Positions 12,011-23,420 of a stretch of DNA of 64,000 bases are shown piece by piece (position 1 is the first letter of the stretch; each line of letters starts with the position of its first letter). The stretch is taken from NCBI GenBank assembly GCA_035235625.1, contig CP141142.1, forward strand, positions 20,594,995 to 20,658,994. The letters run 5' to 3'. A model generated the notes under the pieces. That model was not told where the DNA came from and did no database searches. It worked only from the letters and a program-made list of their open reading frames with translations. The position numbers were made by a program, and so were the translations under genes. Origin of the DNA: Saururus chinensis. Its lineage: Eukaryota; Streptophyta; Magnoliopsida; Piperales; Saururaceae.

Positions 12011-13892
12011 TGTCACGACCTGAGATTTTATAAAATATATAAAGAGTTAAAAGTAAAATCAAAACTTGCTCGGGTTGCAACCATAAACGTAACGTGAAAT
12101 ATTTTATTCCCCAAGAAATATACTGTCTGTGTACAAACACATAAGTGAAGATATAAACAATTCTTCTCAAGCCAAAAATATGAAAATATACTTAGAAAAC
12201 TATTGGTGTAATCGTAGACTTTGTGGTCACCAGTTGAAGCTCCCAAAAAGTATCTTTATTGCTTTCTTCTACACCAGTCTATTCCACACCGGGCCCTGAA
12301 AGGTCTGGGGGATGGTTAGTATTTTAAAATACTCAGTAGGAGTACTTATCCAATTAGACATAAATATAACATCTGGCAGTTTGTAAATCACAAGGTAAAT
12401 ATACAATACTTTTTGAAAAAACTATAAGGGTGTGCCTCTCACCCAAAAACTTCCTTAGGGCTTCTCCCTATGTATCAAAGATGCTTCTAGGCTTTGTGTT
12501 ATTATATAAAGAATTTGCTGCGGGTACAAAGCAACAACCTCTTACTCCTCTACAGATTTTTCGTAAAACACTTTATGCTTGTAGAGGGAAGAGCCACCCA
12601 TGCTCATGGGGCGCGAGGATCTAGAGAGCAGAGAGTTTTCCCATGATACTCTCTACCCTAGTGCGCGTAGCCTTGATAGTTGCCCTTCGTTTGGGGCGAA
12701 TCAGGGATCTTGCCCTTTGTTGGGGGCTCACCAGGCTAATGTGCATACAGTGTATCCAATTCCAAACCGGATTTACTTATGTACTCTCAATTATAGAACT
12801 TTATCGGTACGTCTACCAATTTGAGTTCCAAACAATTAAATTCTTATATGCCCGACTCAAACAGGAATTTCCTTCTCTTTTTTCTTCTTCTACGAAGATC
12901 AATCTAGCATCACCTTTACAAGTCATGGTCGTGTTACTAACAACGATTATAAAGGTAGGGTTAGTCACTCGTTCCAACAAGACAGTTACCCCTTCTCTGT
13001 CTCATCTTAGTAACTTGGGGGTCATGATTGTATGTATTTTCTAAAATCATTTTGATAGAGCAACAATTCCATAAAAACCGTCTTTCAATCTTACCATACT
13101 TTAAAATAATGGCGAAGCTAGATTTTCTCTATATCACATATAACATAAAGCATAATTCCTAATTAAATTCAAAAGATAAACACTTAATATGAGGCAATTG
13201 TAAAACATACTCGAAAATTAACTAGAATATTGATATAAACTTTCAAAGACAACTAATGTAAGTATTTATGTCATAAAAGAGGATAAAAGCCCTTACCTTG
13301 ATTTCTGTGCAAGAAAATAATGATACTTTGGACAGCCCGAAATTAAATGTTAAATTTCTGAGCTATGGAGATCTCAAAATAGAAAAATAACTCTGCCATG
13401 ACTTTCAACACGCTTGATTTAGGTAGAAACACCTCTTAAATTACTTAAATCGGACTTGAAAAGAGGAAGAAATAAAGAAATGAAGTTTGGAATGAACAGG
13501 ATGAGAAACTGACGCTATTTATAAGGAAGCGGATGTAACACGTGTCTGATGCATCACTGACGCGCGTTAGACGTGCATAAGATTTCTGGCACTTATTAAA
13601 TATTTTATTTTTAAAAACTTAAAAATATTATATCTTCTTATCCTGATATTGGAATTATGCGTTCTTTGCACCGATGGACTCATATTAACAAGCCATTCGA
13701 AACTAGACCAAAGTTGGATAGGTTATCTCACATTTTTAAATTGGGTCCTGCCCATAAAACACGTTTCCCGAGGTCATAACCTTTCGTCCCAACCTCCGTT
13801 TCGTGCGTTCTTGGGTTCGTTATGCTAGTCTTTCCGAGCTCTATTACATAAAAAAAATTATCAAAAATATTTAAAAACTTACGGATGTTACA
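12011..13892 (-). repeat. 5' LTR of chromovirus 1
   Basis: 1882 bp, beginning TGTAACATCC and ending GGTCGTGACA on the element strand. The inner boundary is set by the primer binding site and the outer boundary by loss of match to the 3' LTR. It contains the conserved LTR block at 13659-13819. Short frames inside it (12430-12624, 12643-13044) reappear in the other LTR only because the LTRs are duplicates. Confidence 0.92.
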
Positions 13893-14304
13893 AGTAAACC
13901 ACAATCTTAGTAACAAAGTTGGCATTTTAGTTCGTTTTGGTAGCACTCTATTTTGGGTTTAGTTTGTTTAGTTTTTAAAAAAATTTAGAAAATTTTTGTA
14001 GTGTAAAAAGAGGGAAAAGAAAGAGGAGAAAAGGAAGAAGTATAGGAGGGCGGTGGAGGCCCGAAAATAAACGTCTTGAAATGAGAAAATTCAATAATTA
14101 CATGTCTAAATTATACGAAACTTTAAAATATTCTGCTGTAATAGTAAAAAGCCAAATATGAAGTGCATAAAATGTAAACAACTACAAAATAATCTCCCTA
14201 ATGTGTAATCTATGCAAAATTATAAAAATTCTACAAATTTGTTAGTGTATATTTGGCCACACGTATATTGGAAATTTATTTTCTTGAACAAAAACATGTC
14301 AAAT
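13893..14304. other. Spacer between chromovirus 1 and a copia LTR
   Basis: AT-rich with a purine-rich patch at 14005-14065. No frame, RNA gene or repeat boundary is recognised. Confidence 0.5.
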
Positions 14305-14790
14305 TGAGAGTTTGATATCCATCTAAATGGAAATAGTAGTAGATTGCTCTTCAAAATAGTACTTTGTAGAAGTAAGAATCAAGAGTTCTAGGGTATATGC
14401 GCAAGAATTTCCACTAAGCAATGGAAACTAATTATCTACGCATTCATGATATTCTAACAATGATTCAATCCACAAAGCTTGTAAATCACACAAAGAGAAC
14501 ACACATTTTTTAAGTGGAAAACCTCAACTAGGGTAAAAACTATGGCAACCAATCTTGGCCTAAAATCAATGCACTAGATAGTATGACACTACATAAACAA
14601 AAACAAACTACAAACCTTTGTTGTTTGACTCTAACCCAAAAATTCATTTTTTCTTACATCAACAAATTCCTTTCGTTGCTGGTCTTTAAGTCTTCTCCCT
14701 CAAGCACTTGAAACTTTTCTTCTACTTTCTTTGTCTTTGCCTTCTTCTAGCCACAAAACAAGCTCCTCTTGTTCTTCGACTTTAGCATCA

Positions 14791-14795
14791 ATCCT
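14791..14795. repeat. Target site duplication ATCCT, left
   Basis: Directly precedes the TG of the solo LTR at 14796 and is identical to 16946-16950. Confidence 0.93.
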
Positions 14796-16945
14796 TGTAA
14801 CACCTTGACCCGGAAAACCATACCTGGACCGGGGGGTTATTTGGAAAATAGGATAGGAGTTTAGTAAATTAAAGATAAAAATTAAAACAAGACTGACCAG
14901 GAGGTGCACACACTATGAAGCTTTAGCGTTCTATTGTGCGTGGCTTAGAACAAACCTAATTTTATAACTAATTTGGATTGGGTTAACGTTGCCTTGTCAT
15001 TGGTTGCCTACGTACATATTTGATAACATGTACGATCAAATCCAAACGTAGTTCTCCCTATTGACTATTACATGCATCACACAACAGAAAATCATATACG
15101 TTAAAATACATATATTCTTATATCTGAATAAATTATTCAAAATCAGACAAATATCTCATAAAACATTAGAGTCGAACAAAAGCTCATAAATCAGCAGGAA
15201 GACATATCTCACTCAATCGTAGAAGTGAGTAGAATATTATAAAAATCACACATGTCTCTTTATCACAGAGTAGTAGCAAAACACAAAACAGAGTAGATCA
15301 TATCATATCATATCACATCAGACAATAACAGATTTCATCTGACCATAATAGATCATATTAGAACAAATCGGATCATATTAGATTAAATAGAGTATTCTAG
15401 AGCAAATCGAATTAGAGCATATCATAGAAAATCTAATCAGAATGTATCATAATCTACTAGATCATAGCAAATTATATATCTTAATTAGTATATTAATATT
15501 ACTAATTCAGATGTGTATGTATATAAATCATGTTAAATTAGATGGTCAAAAAAGCTCACCCCCCTCTAGTTTCGACAATAGCGACGTTTAGAGTTGCTCA
15601 TTTCCTCAGGATGTACTTCCTTTTAGGTTCGGAGATGACGAGCAAAACCTCTTCTAACTTTGGAACATTTTTCTCTTTATGTCTGAAGGCGGCGAACAGA
15701 ACCTCCCCTACCCGGAGACACTTTTCTCTTTCTGTGCCTGTAGGCTGTAGACATAACTTCCCCTTAACCCGGGACACTTCACACTTCTCGTGCATGTAGG
15801 CGGTAGATAGAACCTCCCCTACCCAGAGATACTTTTCTCTTTCCATGCTCATAGGCTGTGGACAAAAATTTCCCCTTAACCTGGGACACTTCACACTTCC
15901 TGTGCCGTAGGCAGTACACATAACCTCCCCTACCCGGAGATACTTTTCTCTTTCCATGCCCATAGGTTGCAAACAAAACCTCCCCGAGACCTGGGGATGT
16001 TTCTCTTACTGCATGGCCCTTCGGTGGAGGACAGAGCCTCCCCTACTTGGGGCCACTTCCGTTGTTGTAGTCCGATGACGGAAGACGGAACCTCCCCATA
16101 TTCCGGGCCACTTCTCTTTCCTCGGGGTTAGAGTGCGATGAGCAGAGTCTCCTCTTGCCCTAGGGCATTTCTCCCTTATGGAGATGCTAACTCAAGGAAT
16201 GGACACTTCCATTGCCTAGAACACCCTCGAATTAGCTAAGAGCACCTTTTGAATAGAGGAAAACGGACTCAGAATGACTCCAAAAACTCCTTCGGAAATT
16301 TGAACATAAATGAGTATTTATAGGAGAATTCATGTGAGTGTGCAAAGGAAAAGGAAAGGCGCTCGCAGACACACACGCCACATGGTGTATTCCAATTGGA
16401 CCATGTGATGTGGCGGTTCGTATCGAAGCGCACAATGAAGCAACGCATCCACGATGCGCATCCCGCGGGCATCGCGCGTTGAACTATGCAATATAATGCA
16501 TGGACGGCCATGATCACTCCACATGGCACAACGCGGCTCTGATGGCTCAGCTCCGATTGTTGAATTCATCAGTCCTATTAATTATTATTATTTTAATCCA
16601 AATACAATTCCAACTTCAAAACATGATAACTTTTTATCCCAAAGTCGGAATCGTGTGTTCTTGGTACCAATGGACTCATATCGATGAGCCCTTCGAAACT
16701 AGACTCACATGGGTTAGTTATTTTGTAATTTTAAAGTGAGTCCCCAATGTGGCATGCTTTTTGAGGTCATAACTTTCAATTTTGACCTCCGTTTCGCGTG
16801 TTCTTAGATTCGTTATGCTCGTTACTTCGAGCTCTATTCATATACAGGGATTACATCCCTTGAAACCCCCCTAAAACTTAATTTAAAATTACACAATTAC
16901 CCCTAACCCATCGGTTTTGGCATAATTGGAATAAGAGGTGTCACA
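14796..16945 (-). mobile_element. Solo LTR of a chromovirus-type element with perfect TSD
   Basis: 2150 bp with TG...CA ends: plus strand TGTAACACCTTGACC at 14796 and GGTGTCACA ending at 16945. ATCCT stands at both 14791-14795 and 16946-16950, a perfect 5-bp target duplication. It interrupts the copia LTR, whose two halves resume exactly outside. Orientation is minus, from the shared LTR block at 16653-16812, which runs the same way as in chromovirus 1. No gag or pol remains, so it arose by LTR-LTR recombination or entered that way. Confidence 0.93.
15586..16090. repeat. Degenerate tandem repeat of about 55 bp in the solo LTR
   Basis: Units of the form TAGGCGGTAGA...CCTCCCCTACCCGGAGA...CTTTTCTCTTTCC alternate with a variant ending in GGGACACTTCACACTTC. 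The higher-order period is about 111 bp and there are roughly eight half-units. The open frame of 124 codons at 15972-15598 is this repeat, not a gene. Confidence 0.85.
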
Positions 16946-16950
16946 ATCCT
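16946..16950. repeat. Target site duplication ATCCT, right
   Basis: Directly follows the CA end of the solo LTR at 16945 and is identical to 14791-14795. Confidence 0.93.
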
Positions 16951-17738
16951 CTTCAACTCTTTTGAAGATTTTGCTGCAACTCCTCTTTGAATTGATGTGT
17001 GGAACTCTTCTATTTCAGTTGTGTGTCTTCATAAAATTAGGATTAACATAAGCATGAAGCTCAAAATGATCACCTTTGGGAAAATAATGAAAACTGAACT
17101 CTCCTCTCTTCTCTATGATTTTCTAGATTTTCCTATCTTCAATTTCATGATTACCTATCCTTTAAATAGTACACTAAGTTGGTTCAAGTATTTGATTCCA
17201 ATTAGGAATAAAATCTCTTCTAGAATGGCTTAATGTAGGTAACCAAAATAGATAGCGATTGATCATTTACTATTTCAATTAAGATGCGAGACAACTTGTG
17301 ATCTATCTCTCGATGTGGTGATCGATCGATATACTCTTGGCTTAATATTACAAATGCCTAATTCAAGTGCCGATTGATCGCTTGGTCTTATGTAAGTTTT
17401 AAAGATTGATCGATTGAACATTAAAATAACAATTTTATCCTAATTAAGTTAGAAACTCCCAAAATCACCTAATTCACTCATTCTAAGCTAATCTAAGTGA
17501 ATTGTGTATGTGAGTGTGAAAATTAATCTCTTTTACCTTCAACACTCTGAGTCTTCATACTTGATCGACAAGGACATGTCTACTCTTATTTTTCAAGCTA
17601 ATCAATTCCAAATCTGACTTGGCCACTACTACATCCAATCAAATTCCTATGACTAAAAACATACATGAAGTTTCAACATAGTTTTGATCATTGAAATCAG
17701 CCAATTGCAATACATTTGCCTCATATATATTTTTCACA

Positions 17739-18391
17739 AGTGATATGTAATTTGAGTAACAAATAATGTCTATCTGTTGCTCAAGATCATATGCTTAAGG
17801 TAAAGCATAATATGAAGACTTAGAAGGTGTTTTAATAGATAAAATACACACACATGCATGACACACACACACACACACACACACACTTGGGATGATAGGA
17901 TTTATCTTAAAAAGAGTGTGGGAAACAAATTGATGAAAATTCACATAAGAATGTGATTTTATTTGTCAACAATTGACCAGCTTTGAAGGTACAAAATTTT
18001 TATAGATAAATTTGTGATTGATCAGACCAAGTGGTGTGATATATCAATTGGAGTCATTAGGAGGAATGCTTGATCGATAGTGGTGTATGATTAATCGGTA
18101 AGGGTACTAGAGTTTATACTGTAAGGTATAAGACAAGGGCAATTGATTGGTCGGTGAATTGTTTTTGCTAAAGTAAGTCATTCCAAGTGGAATTTGATTC
18201 CTATTTAAAATCTTAGGGGTCTATAAATGTTTGGATGTGGAAAAGGTGATAATGAAGCCAAAAAAGGTTAGAGAATAGAACTTTGTGATTCTTCTCTTGT
18301 TATTTGGGAGAAGTGGGTTCTTCCTTGGCTACTAGGCTTTGAGAGAGAGTAGTAGTTAGCCATTAGAAACCAACAAAAATTTGTTTCTATG
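17739..18391 (+). mobile_element. Degenerate copia-LTR-like fragment (copy E), plus orientation
   Basis: The later part (about 18115-18391) resembles the middle of the plus-strand copia LTR at 58840-58970: a TATA-like TCTATAAATG near 18222, then GAATAGAACTTTGTG and GAGAGAGAGTAG. It therefore lies head to head with copy A. Boundaries are not visible, and the match is by eye and weak. Confidence 0.4.
17844..17886. repeat. AC dinucleotide microsatellite
   Basis: A short interrupted ACACAC stretch at 17854-17864 is followed by an uninterrupted (AC)n run at about 17861-17886. Such runs are length-unstable in plants. Confidence 0.9.
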
Positions 18392-18735
18392 TGTCACACC
18401 CCCAATTTTGACAACCATTTCCCAAGAAAAATATTTGCATTCACTTAAAAATTTAGAAAACACTCCCCTTCACACTTAGTGGACAAAATCATATTATGCA
18501 TTCACAAAACATTAAAATATAAAATTAGGGACTTGAGAACCATCTTTTCACAAAAGATTTATTGTGATATCATGATAAAAATTATCTAAATATCTAAAGT
18601 ACTAAAATATTCACAGGACCCACTACTAAGTGCTTGTACCTACTACTAAGTACTTGTTTGCTACAAATGTACAAGCTAATTAAAAGATAAATAACACCCT
18701 CTCGTGCCTAACATCAAACCTAGGGGGATTAACAA
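18392..18735 (-). mobile_element. Terminal fragment of another gypsy LTR
   Basis: Starts TGTCACACCCCC on the plus strand, the typical inverted terminus (GGGGGTGTGACA) of chromovirus LTRs. It includes a local duplication of ACTACTAAGTGCTTGT / ACTACTAAGTACTTGT near 18620-18655. No matching other end is found, so it is a truncated piece. Confidence 0.45.
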
Positions 18736-19188
18736 GTCAATTATTATTGAGCTTTAGAATGTTTGGTCATGAGCTTGAAACTCAATTTCAAGCTCGAGTC
18801 GAATTGAGCTGCTCTACCTTTATGATCATTGCTTAGTTTTGTAAATGGTGACCCAATGGTTTAATGAAAAAAATCACTAATATGACTATGGTTTGAAAGT
18901 TGTCCAATGTGTTGGGATTAAGAAACCCAATAAATAGTCTTAGTTGAATTTGATTTCCCAATTTTGATTATTACTACAAGTTGGAGGAGTAAAGTTTCAT
19001 AAAAACTGGTTCTAGTTCTAATGAGATATTACATATTTCCTCTAACAAAAATCCTCAGCTAGCTGTACATGAAAATTTTGAAATTGATAAATTTTATGGA
19101 AGGAGTTAAAACTTGGGAGGCATGAAATCTATGTATAATGTGTAATATATGCATGTATAAATTTGACAAAAGAACATACATAATATTT
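18736..19188. other. Spacer
   Basis: AT-rich. One patch near 18770-18815 (GAGCTTGAAACTC, CAAGCTCGAG) resembles the hAT-like end that follows. No gene is seen. Confidence 0.45.
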
Positions 19189-19190
19189 TG

Positions 19191-19400
19191 GGGTGTTAAC
19201 GAGCCAAGCCAAGCTAAGCATTGGGCTTGCTCGGCTTGAACTCAAATTGTTCAAGCTCAACAAGAAGCTCAAATCTTCTAGCTCAAGCTCACATTGAGCT
19301 AGAAATCCAAAGCTAGGCTCGAGCTTGAGCTTGAACTACAATATGTCAATCATGAGCCTAGTCTTGACTTTGGCTTGTACTTAAAAAAAAGTAAAATATA
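19191..19400 (+). mobile_element. hAT-like terminal sequence, left copy
   Basis: Begins GGGGTGTTAACGAGCCAAGC and continues with GAGCTTGAGCTTG-rich sequence. This is the kind of terminus seen on many non-autonomous plant hAT-type elements. An inverted near-copy ends at 34427. No 8-bp target duplication is visible and no transposase is present. The class is inferred from appearance only. Confidence 0.4.
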
Positions 19401-20026
19401 TCTAAATCTAAAGTATATGAAGTATCCCACATAGTCATATGCTTTTATTATTCAATTATATAAATACACTTCAACAAGTATTACAACTGCACCTCGAACA
19501 ATTGACTACAGTCATCAGGAAAGAACAAAAATATGACAAATGAGTTTTGTTTACCGATACTCCAAAAAAGTAGCATTTCCATTTTTCTTTCTTCACGTTC
19601 ATATAATCCCTAAAAAAGATGCAAAAGTTAGAAACCCACATAGGCATCATTACCATCTACTTCTTTATATGTTCTTTTCATTTCATGCTCATTAATTGCT
19701 CAAAAAGATGTAAAAAGTGGAAACCCACATGAAAGAATTATTCTTGACCCTTACTATGCCTAGGGGCAGCCCGCTTGCCTACACCAATGGATTGGGATTT
19801 GGCTTGGCCCGGCCTATGGTGTGTACAAGCCGGGCCGGGCCAACCTGCAGTGTGTACTAACTAGCCTGTGGGCTGGCTCATAGGCTCGATTAGCAAGCCT
19901 GGCCTCATCCAGTTCTTTTGTTTTTTTTTTTTTTAACTGATCTGGGGCAGCAGAGCGGGCTGCGCTGAGCTCCCCTTCTTCCCAATTGGGCTGGGCCTAG
20001 GTAGGCCCATCCTGTGAGAGGGCAGC
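19401..20026. other. Spacer with GC-rich stretch and T-run
   Basis: Contains GGGCCGGGCC repeats near 19830, a run of about 16 T at 19919-19934 and GGCTGGGCCTAGG near 19990. No coding frame. Ends in GCAGC (20022-20026), a likely target duplication for chromovirus 2. Confidence 0.45.
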
Positions 20027-21640
20027 TATAATGACCCTAATTTTCTGACATGATTTTTTTATAAAGATTTTTTTTTATAATTTCCTAAGTTTTAGTTAGA
20101 CTCCTAGACACGTGTATAACAAGTCAAAAAATGCGTAAATCGGAGGTCAGGAATGGAAGTTATGACTTCGGGAAATGTGTTGTACCGGTGGGTCCCACTT
20201 TTATAGTGCAGGTAAACTGGCTCACAAGTAGCCCAGTTTCGTAGGGCTCATTAATATGAGCTCAACGGTACTAAGAACGCACAAAACAAAATCCGGGATA
20301 GGAAGTTACACTTCTTTAAAGATTAAGGTAAAAAAATCAATATAAAAAAATGATGATCGGCTCGGCTCGGCTCGGCACGCCGCGGTGCTGCGCGCGGCTC
20401 CACTGCATGGCGCACACTGAACGCTGCATCATGCGTGATGAACATACATTCATCACGTGTTTGTGATGAATGTGCATTCGTCACGTGCGCCCATCGATTT
20501 CAGCGGCACCCATAGTAATGGCGGCGTGGCACTGCCTTCACCACCTATAAATTCACCTCAGGTCATTTTCTTTCACACACAACTCATTCTTACCCCTTTC
20601 ACTGTTTTCACTGCCTCTGACCCATTTTTAGTCCGATTTACTCGATCTAAGACTCGTTTCCTACTAAATCGAAGGTGCTCTAGACACTGGAAGGGTCATT
20701 TTCTCTAGGTGACCTCTCTAAAGTCAAGAAAACCCTACCCCTCTCCTAATCCTCCTCTTTCTTCTTTTTACTATTTCTGGACCGTTTGAAACACTTTTTA
20801 GTCCATTCAAAAGTCGTACCCCACAAAATCGAAGACATTCTACGTGTTGGGAAGGTTATTCTACTGAGTTGACCACTCGAAGACTAATATCTTAACGAGG
20901 GTTTTTCTTTATATTTTACGAGGGGATTTTCTTATACTCTGCATGCGTTAGAGGTAGGTAGTTTTGAATTCTAATTGTATGCTGAGATTTTGATACGCCA
21001 AAGTATTGTTAAAGGTCTTCTTCTTATGTTTCAGAAAGAAACTCTATCTTTAAAAGCATCTCCTCTTTTCGAAAGATTTCTTCGAGTTTTGGGTAACTAC
21101 ACCCTCTAGATAGTTCCTAGTTTCTCGAAACTAGGGATTATTATGATGATTCCAGATATTACCACATTTGGCCCTGGCGCAACAGGAACTTGGATATCAT
21201 GGGAGATTCCCTTTCCTTCCATCTCCCGTTGCCTCATGAACACAGGTGTAAGTCGTCTGGTATTGCGACATTCTATGACCGTGTTTTTGGGCTTTTATTA
21301 TTTTCTGAAGGAAAGATGGGACGATTTTTACCCCAATGAAGCATATTTTTAAAACTTAACTCAACCTACGAAGCATGAATTTACTCACCCACCCTCATAT
21401 TCTATAGGTTTGTCACTCGAATCTGATGGAGCCTACGAAGAGCTTTCTTAAATTTTAGTTTATGTACTTTTTTTGTAATTTATGTAATGTTTGTAGTGAC
21501 TGATGTATAAAGGCATGTTATGCCCAATTTTGGAAATCCTTGTATAATGCAAAGTGTGTTGTACTTACTGTTTTGGTACACAGTGATCCTTAGCATTAGG
21601 AATTAAATTTTGTTAAGTTTAAAAAAATTAATTTCATTTA
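20027..21640 (+). repeat. 5' LTR of chromovirus 2
   Basis: Starts TATAATGACCC (TGTATTGACCC in the other copy). It matches 26248-26690 and then 32755-33650, including GGAATTAAATTTT near 21599. The last 40 bp, with the expected GAGGTGTTACA end, and the primer site are missing; 21640-21698 is unrelated AT-rich sequence. The frame at 20457-20708 is not a gene. Confidence 0.83.
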
Positions 21641-21698
21641 CCATATATTTTCCCTTTTGAAATTACTTAAATAATTTTTTTAAGTGAAATTAAAGTAG

Positions 21699-22196
21699 AT
21701 GTTGCTGCACAAGCATAAGATGTATCTATCGAGCAATCTATATCATTCTACTACTTGTAAATTGCCACTTCCTAAGAAAGGAAGTTATAGCAAGAGTATG
21801 TGCTTTAAGTGTGAAACTCCCATTGAAATTTTGGACTCAGAGGATTCTGAAGTCTCTTATGTCCCTTGTTCACCTACAAAAAATGACGTGGACAAAATAA
21901 TAGTTATCCCGGACTCGCCTACTCTAAGACAAGAGTATGAAGAAGACCCCTCCTTGGAAGAGGAAGAAGGTGATAATTCTGACAAGGATCACCTTGAGTA
22001 TAAAAGGGACTTTGACCTGAATGAACTACCCTCAGGTGAGGTCGAGTGGGTGGAAGAGCAAGACGTCCAGCGTTGCCTCATACGGAAGGAAACTAGAAGG
22101 CATGTAATGCCCGAGCGGTGCACCTTTTGTGGGTATATGCCCACTTTATATTTGAGTGTTCGAAAGCAAAACCTTTCCTCTCAAAGAATGTCTTAA
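21699..22196 (+). CDS. Unidentified acidic ORF between LTR and gag of chromovirus 2
   Basis: 165 codons, intact. It has a basic N-terminus with CFKCE near residue 35, a run rich in Asp/Glu/Ser (IEILDSEDSE; SLEEEEGDNSDKD), the motif FDLNELP near residue 105, and CTFCGYMP near residue 141. DLNxxP and LxLxL motifs act as EAR repression motifs in plant transcription factors, but a single short motif is weak evidence. It is not gag: the capsid ORF starts 190 bp downstream. It could be an accessory ORF of the element, a captured host exon, or chance. Codon integrity is striking next to the ruined pol downstream. Confidence 0.35.
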   Translation: MLLHKHKMYLSSNLYHSTTCKLPLPKKGSYSKSMCFKCETPIEILDSEDSEVSYVPCSPTKNDVDKIIVIPDSPTLRQEYEEDPSLEEEEGDNSDKDHLEYKRDFDLNELPSGEVEWVEEQDVQRCLIRKETRRHVMPERCTFCGYMPTLYLSVRKQNLSSQRMS

Positions 22197-22385
22197 CTAC
22201 TTAGAGAAAGAAGGTTTGTAAAAATCTCGAGTAAATAGTTTTGAAGTGTATAACAATTTTGATGTGTACTTCGAGTGGTTTTATTATGTTAACTTAACTT
22301 TTGGGTGATGTAAATAAACTATAAAGCTGTTATGAAGTAGGCTTCTTTTTATCTAAAGATCTTGATGTTATCAATCTTTGTTTAG

Positions 22386-23420
22386 ATGACGCACGTTAGT
22401 GGTAATGATGCTCAATTGGCAAGTAGCTCAACTCCACCAGATTTTACTACATCTGCTACTTTGACAACAGGGGATCCTATGACAAATTTCTTGGACTTAT
22501 TAATGCAAAGAATGACTCGACCCCTTCAAGCTTTTGGAATCCAATTGAATCATTCTACTAGTTTGGGAGAAAATATCCACGGCGAAAAGGATAATCTGTT
22601 GGAACATTTTAAGAAGCTTGCACCAACGTTTATTGGGGAAGACGGCCCTAAGGCCACTGAAAAGTGGACCTTTGAGATTGAACAAATTTTAAGGCAATGA
22701 AGATTCCCGAAGATCGTAAGGTGCCACTAGCCACTTTCTCAATGACGGGAGAAGCTACTTTTTGGTGGCCTACAGCAGAAAGAAATTTCTTTCCAGATGG
22801 TGACCATATTAAGTGGGATGAATTTAAAGAAGTATTATATGATAAATATTTTCTTCCACATGTCCAAGAAAGAAAAGAAAAGAAGTTTTTAGACTTGCAG
22901 CAGGGAAATATTATTAGTGGCATAGGACGAAAATAAATTTGTACAACCACAGTGTTTCACCCCAGACTTTTGTACGACTGAATTAAAGAAGGTGCAGAAA
23001 TTCGTAAGGGGCTTAAAAAATGGATTATGAAGCAAAATCATTTGCCATCAACCTACCATTTTTGCCAAAGCGGTAGAACTAGCCTCAATCCTGGAGCAAG
23101 ACTACTAGGAGATTGTGCTCAGACGTAAAGATCGGGGACAAAATAGTGGTTTCCGACTTGACGAAAGGAAAAGGAAGCTTATGTTTAACAATCAGAATAA
23201 TTGTAAGTTTCAAAAGACCTTAGAACTACCTTCATAGTTAAGGGGAGAGAAGAAGTTAGAAAAATGTCCTTGGTGTAATAGATTCCATCCATCCGGATCG
23301 TGCTATCTTACTGAAGGAAAGTGCTTTTCTTGTGGTGAACGGGCCATCAGATTAGAGACTATCTAAAGAGAAAAATTAAAGAAGAATCAAAACCAGAGCA
23401 GAAACCAAAAGCTCAGGGAC
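22386..23420 (+). pseudogene. Chromovirus 2 gag, frameshifted
   Basis: ATG at 22386 follows TTTGTTTAG. Capsid blocks FKKLAPTFIGEDGP (22603) and GEATFWWPTAERNFF (22750) lie in two frames, the shift being near 22690-22700. EFKEVLYDKYFLP and EKKFLDLQQG follow. A decayed nucleocapsid region (CPWCNRFHPSGSC, then CFSCGE) ends near 23370. Several stops follow 22936. Confidence 0.85.

Larger units (their letters stand above)
5425..13892 (-). mobile_element. Chromovirus 1: near-complete Ty3/gypsy element (Tekay/Del-like)
   Basis: About 8.5 kb in minus orientation: 5' LTR (12011-13892), tRNA-Met primer site, gag with a CCHC knuckle, protease, reverse transcriptase, RNase H, integrase with a C-terminal GPY/F-chromodomain-like tail, and 3' LTR (5425-7358). 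This order, with integrase last, defines Ty3/gypsy. The tail motif PIRILDRKEQVLR followed by WETK is typical of the Tekay/Del chromovirus branch. Over 180 bp compared by eye (5461-5640 against 12061-12240) the two LTRs differ at about 10 sites. No target duplication could be read because the outer end of the 3' LTR has diverged. Confidence 0.92.
14305..17738 (-). mobile_element. Copia-family LTR (copy A), split by a solo LTR
   Basis: The two parts, 14305-14795 and 16951-17738, together give about 1.28 kb and align with the minus strand of the LTR at 58368-59597 and with copies at 60192 and 61587. On the element strand it starts near TGTGAAAAATATATATG and ends AAACTCTCA (plus strand TGAGAGTTT at 14305). 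The shared core includes the TGGAAACTAATTATCTACGC block near 14422 and the CTTTGTCTTTGCCTTCTTC block near 14728. Sequence to the right (17739-17820) faintly resembles the end of copia pol. No flanking duplication was found. Confidence 0.72.

Noticed and set aside
15598..15976. 124-codon minus-strand frame with repeated EREKYLRVGEV.
   Set aside because: Product of the tandem repeat in the solo LTR; no family resemblance and no start context.
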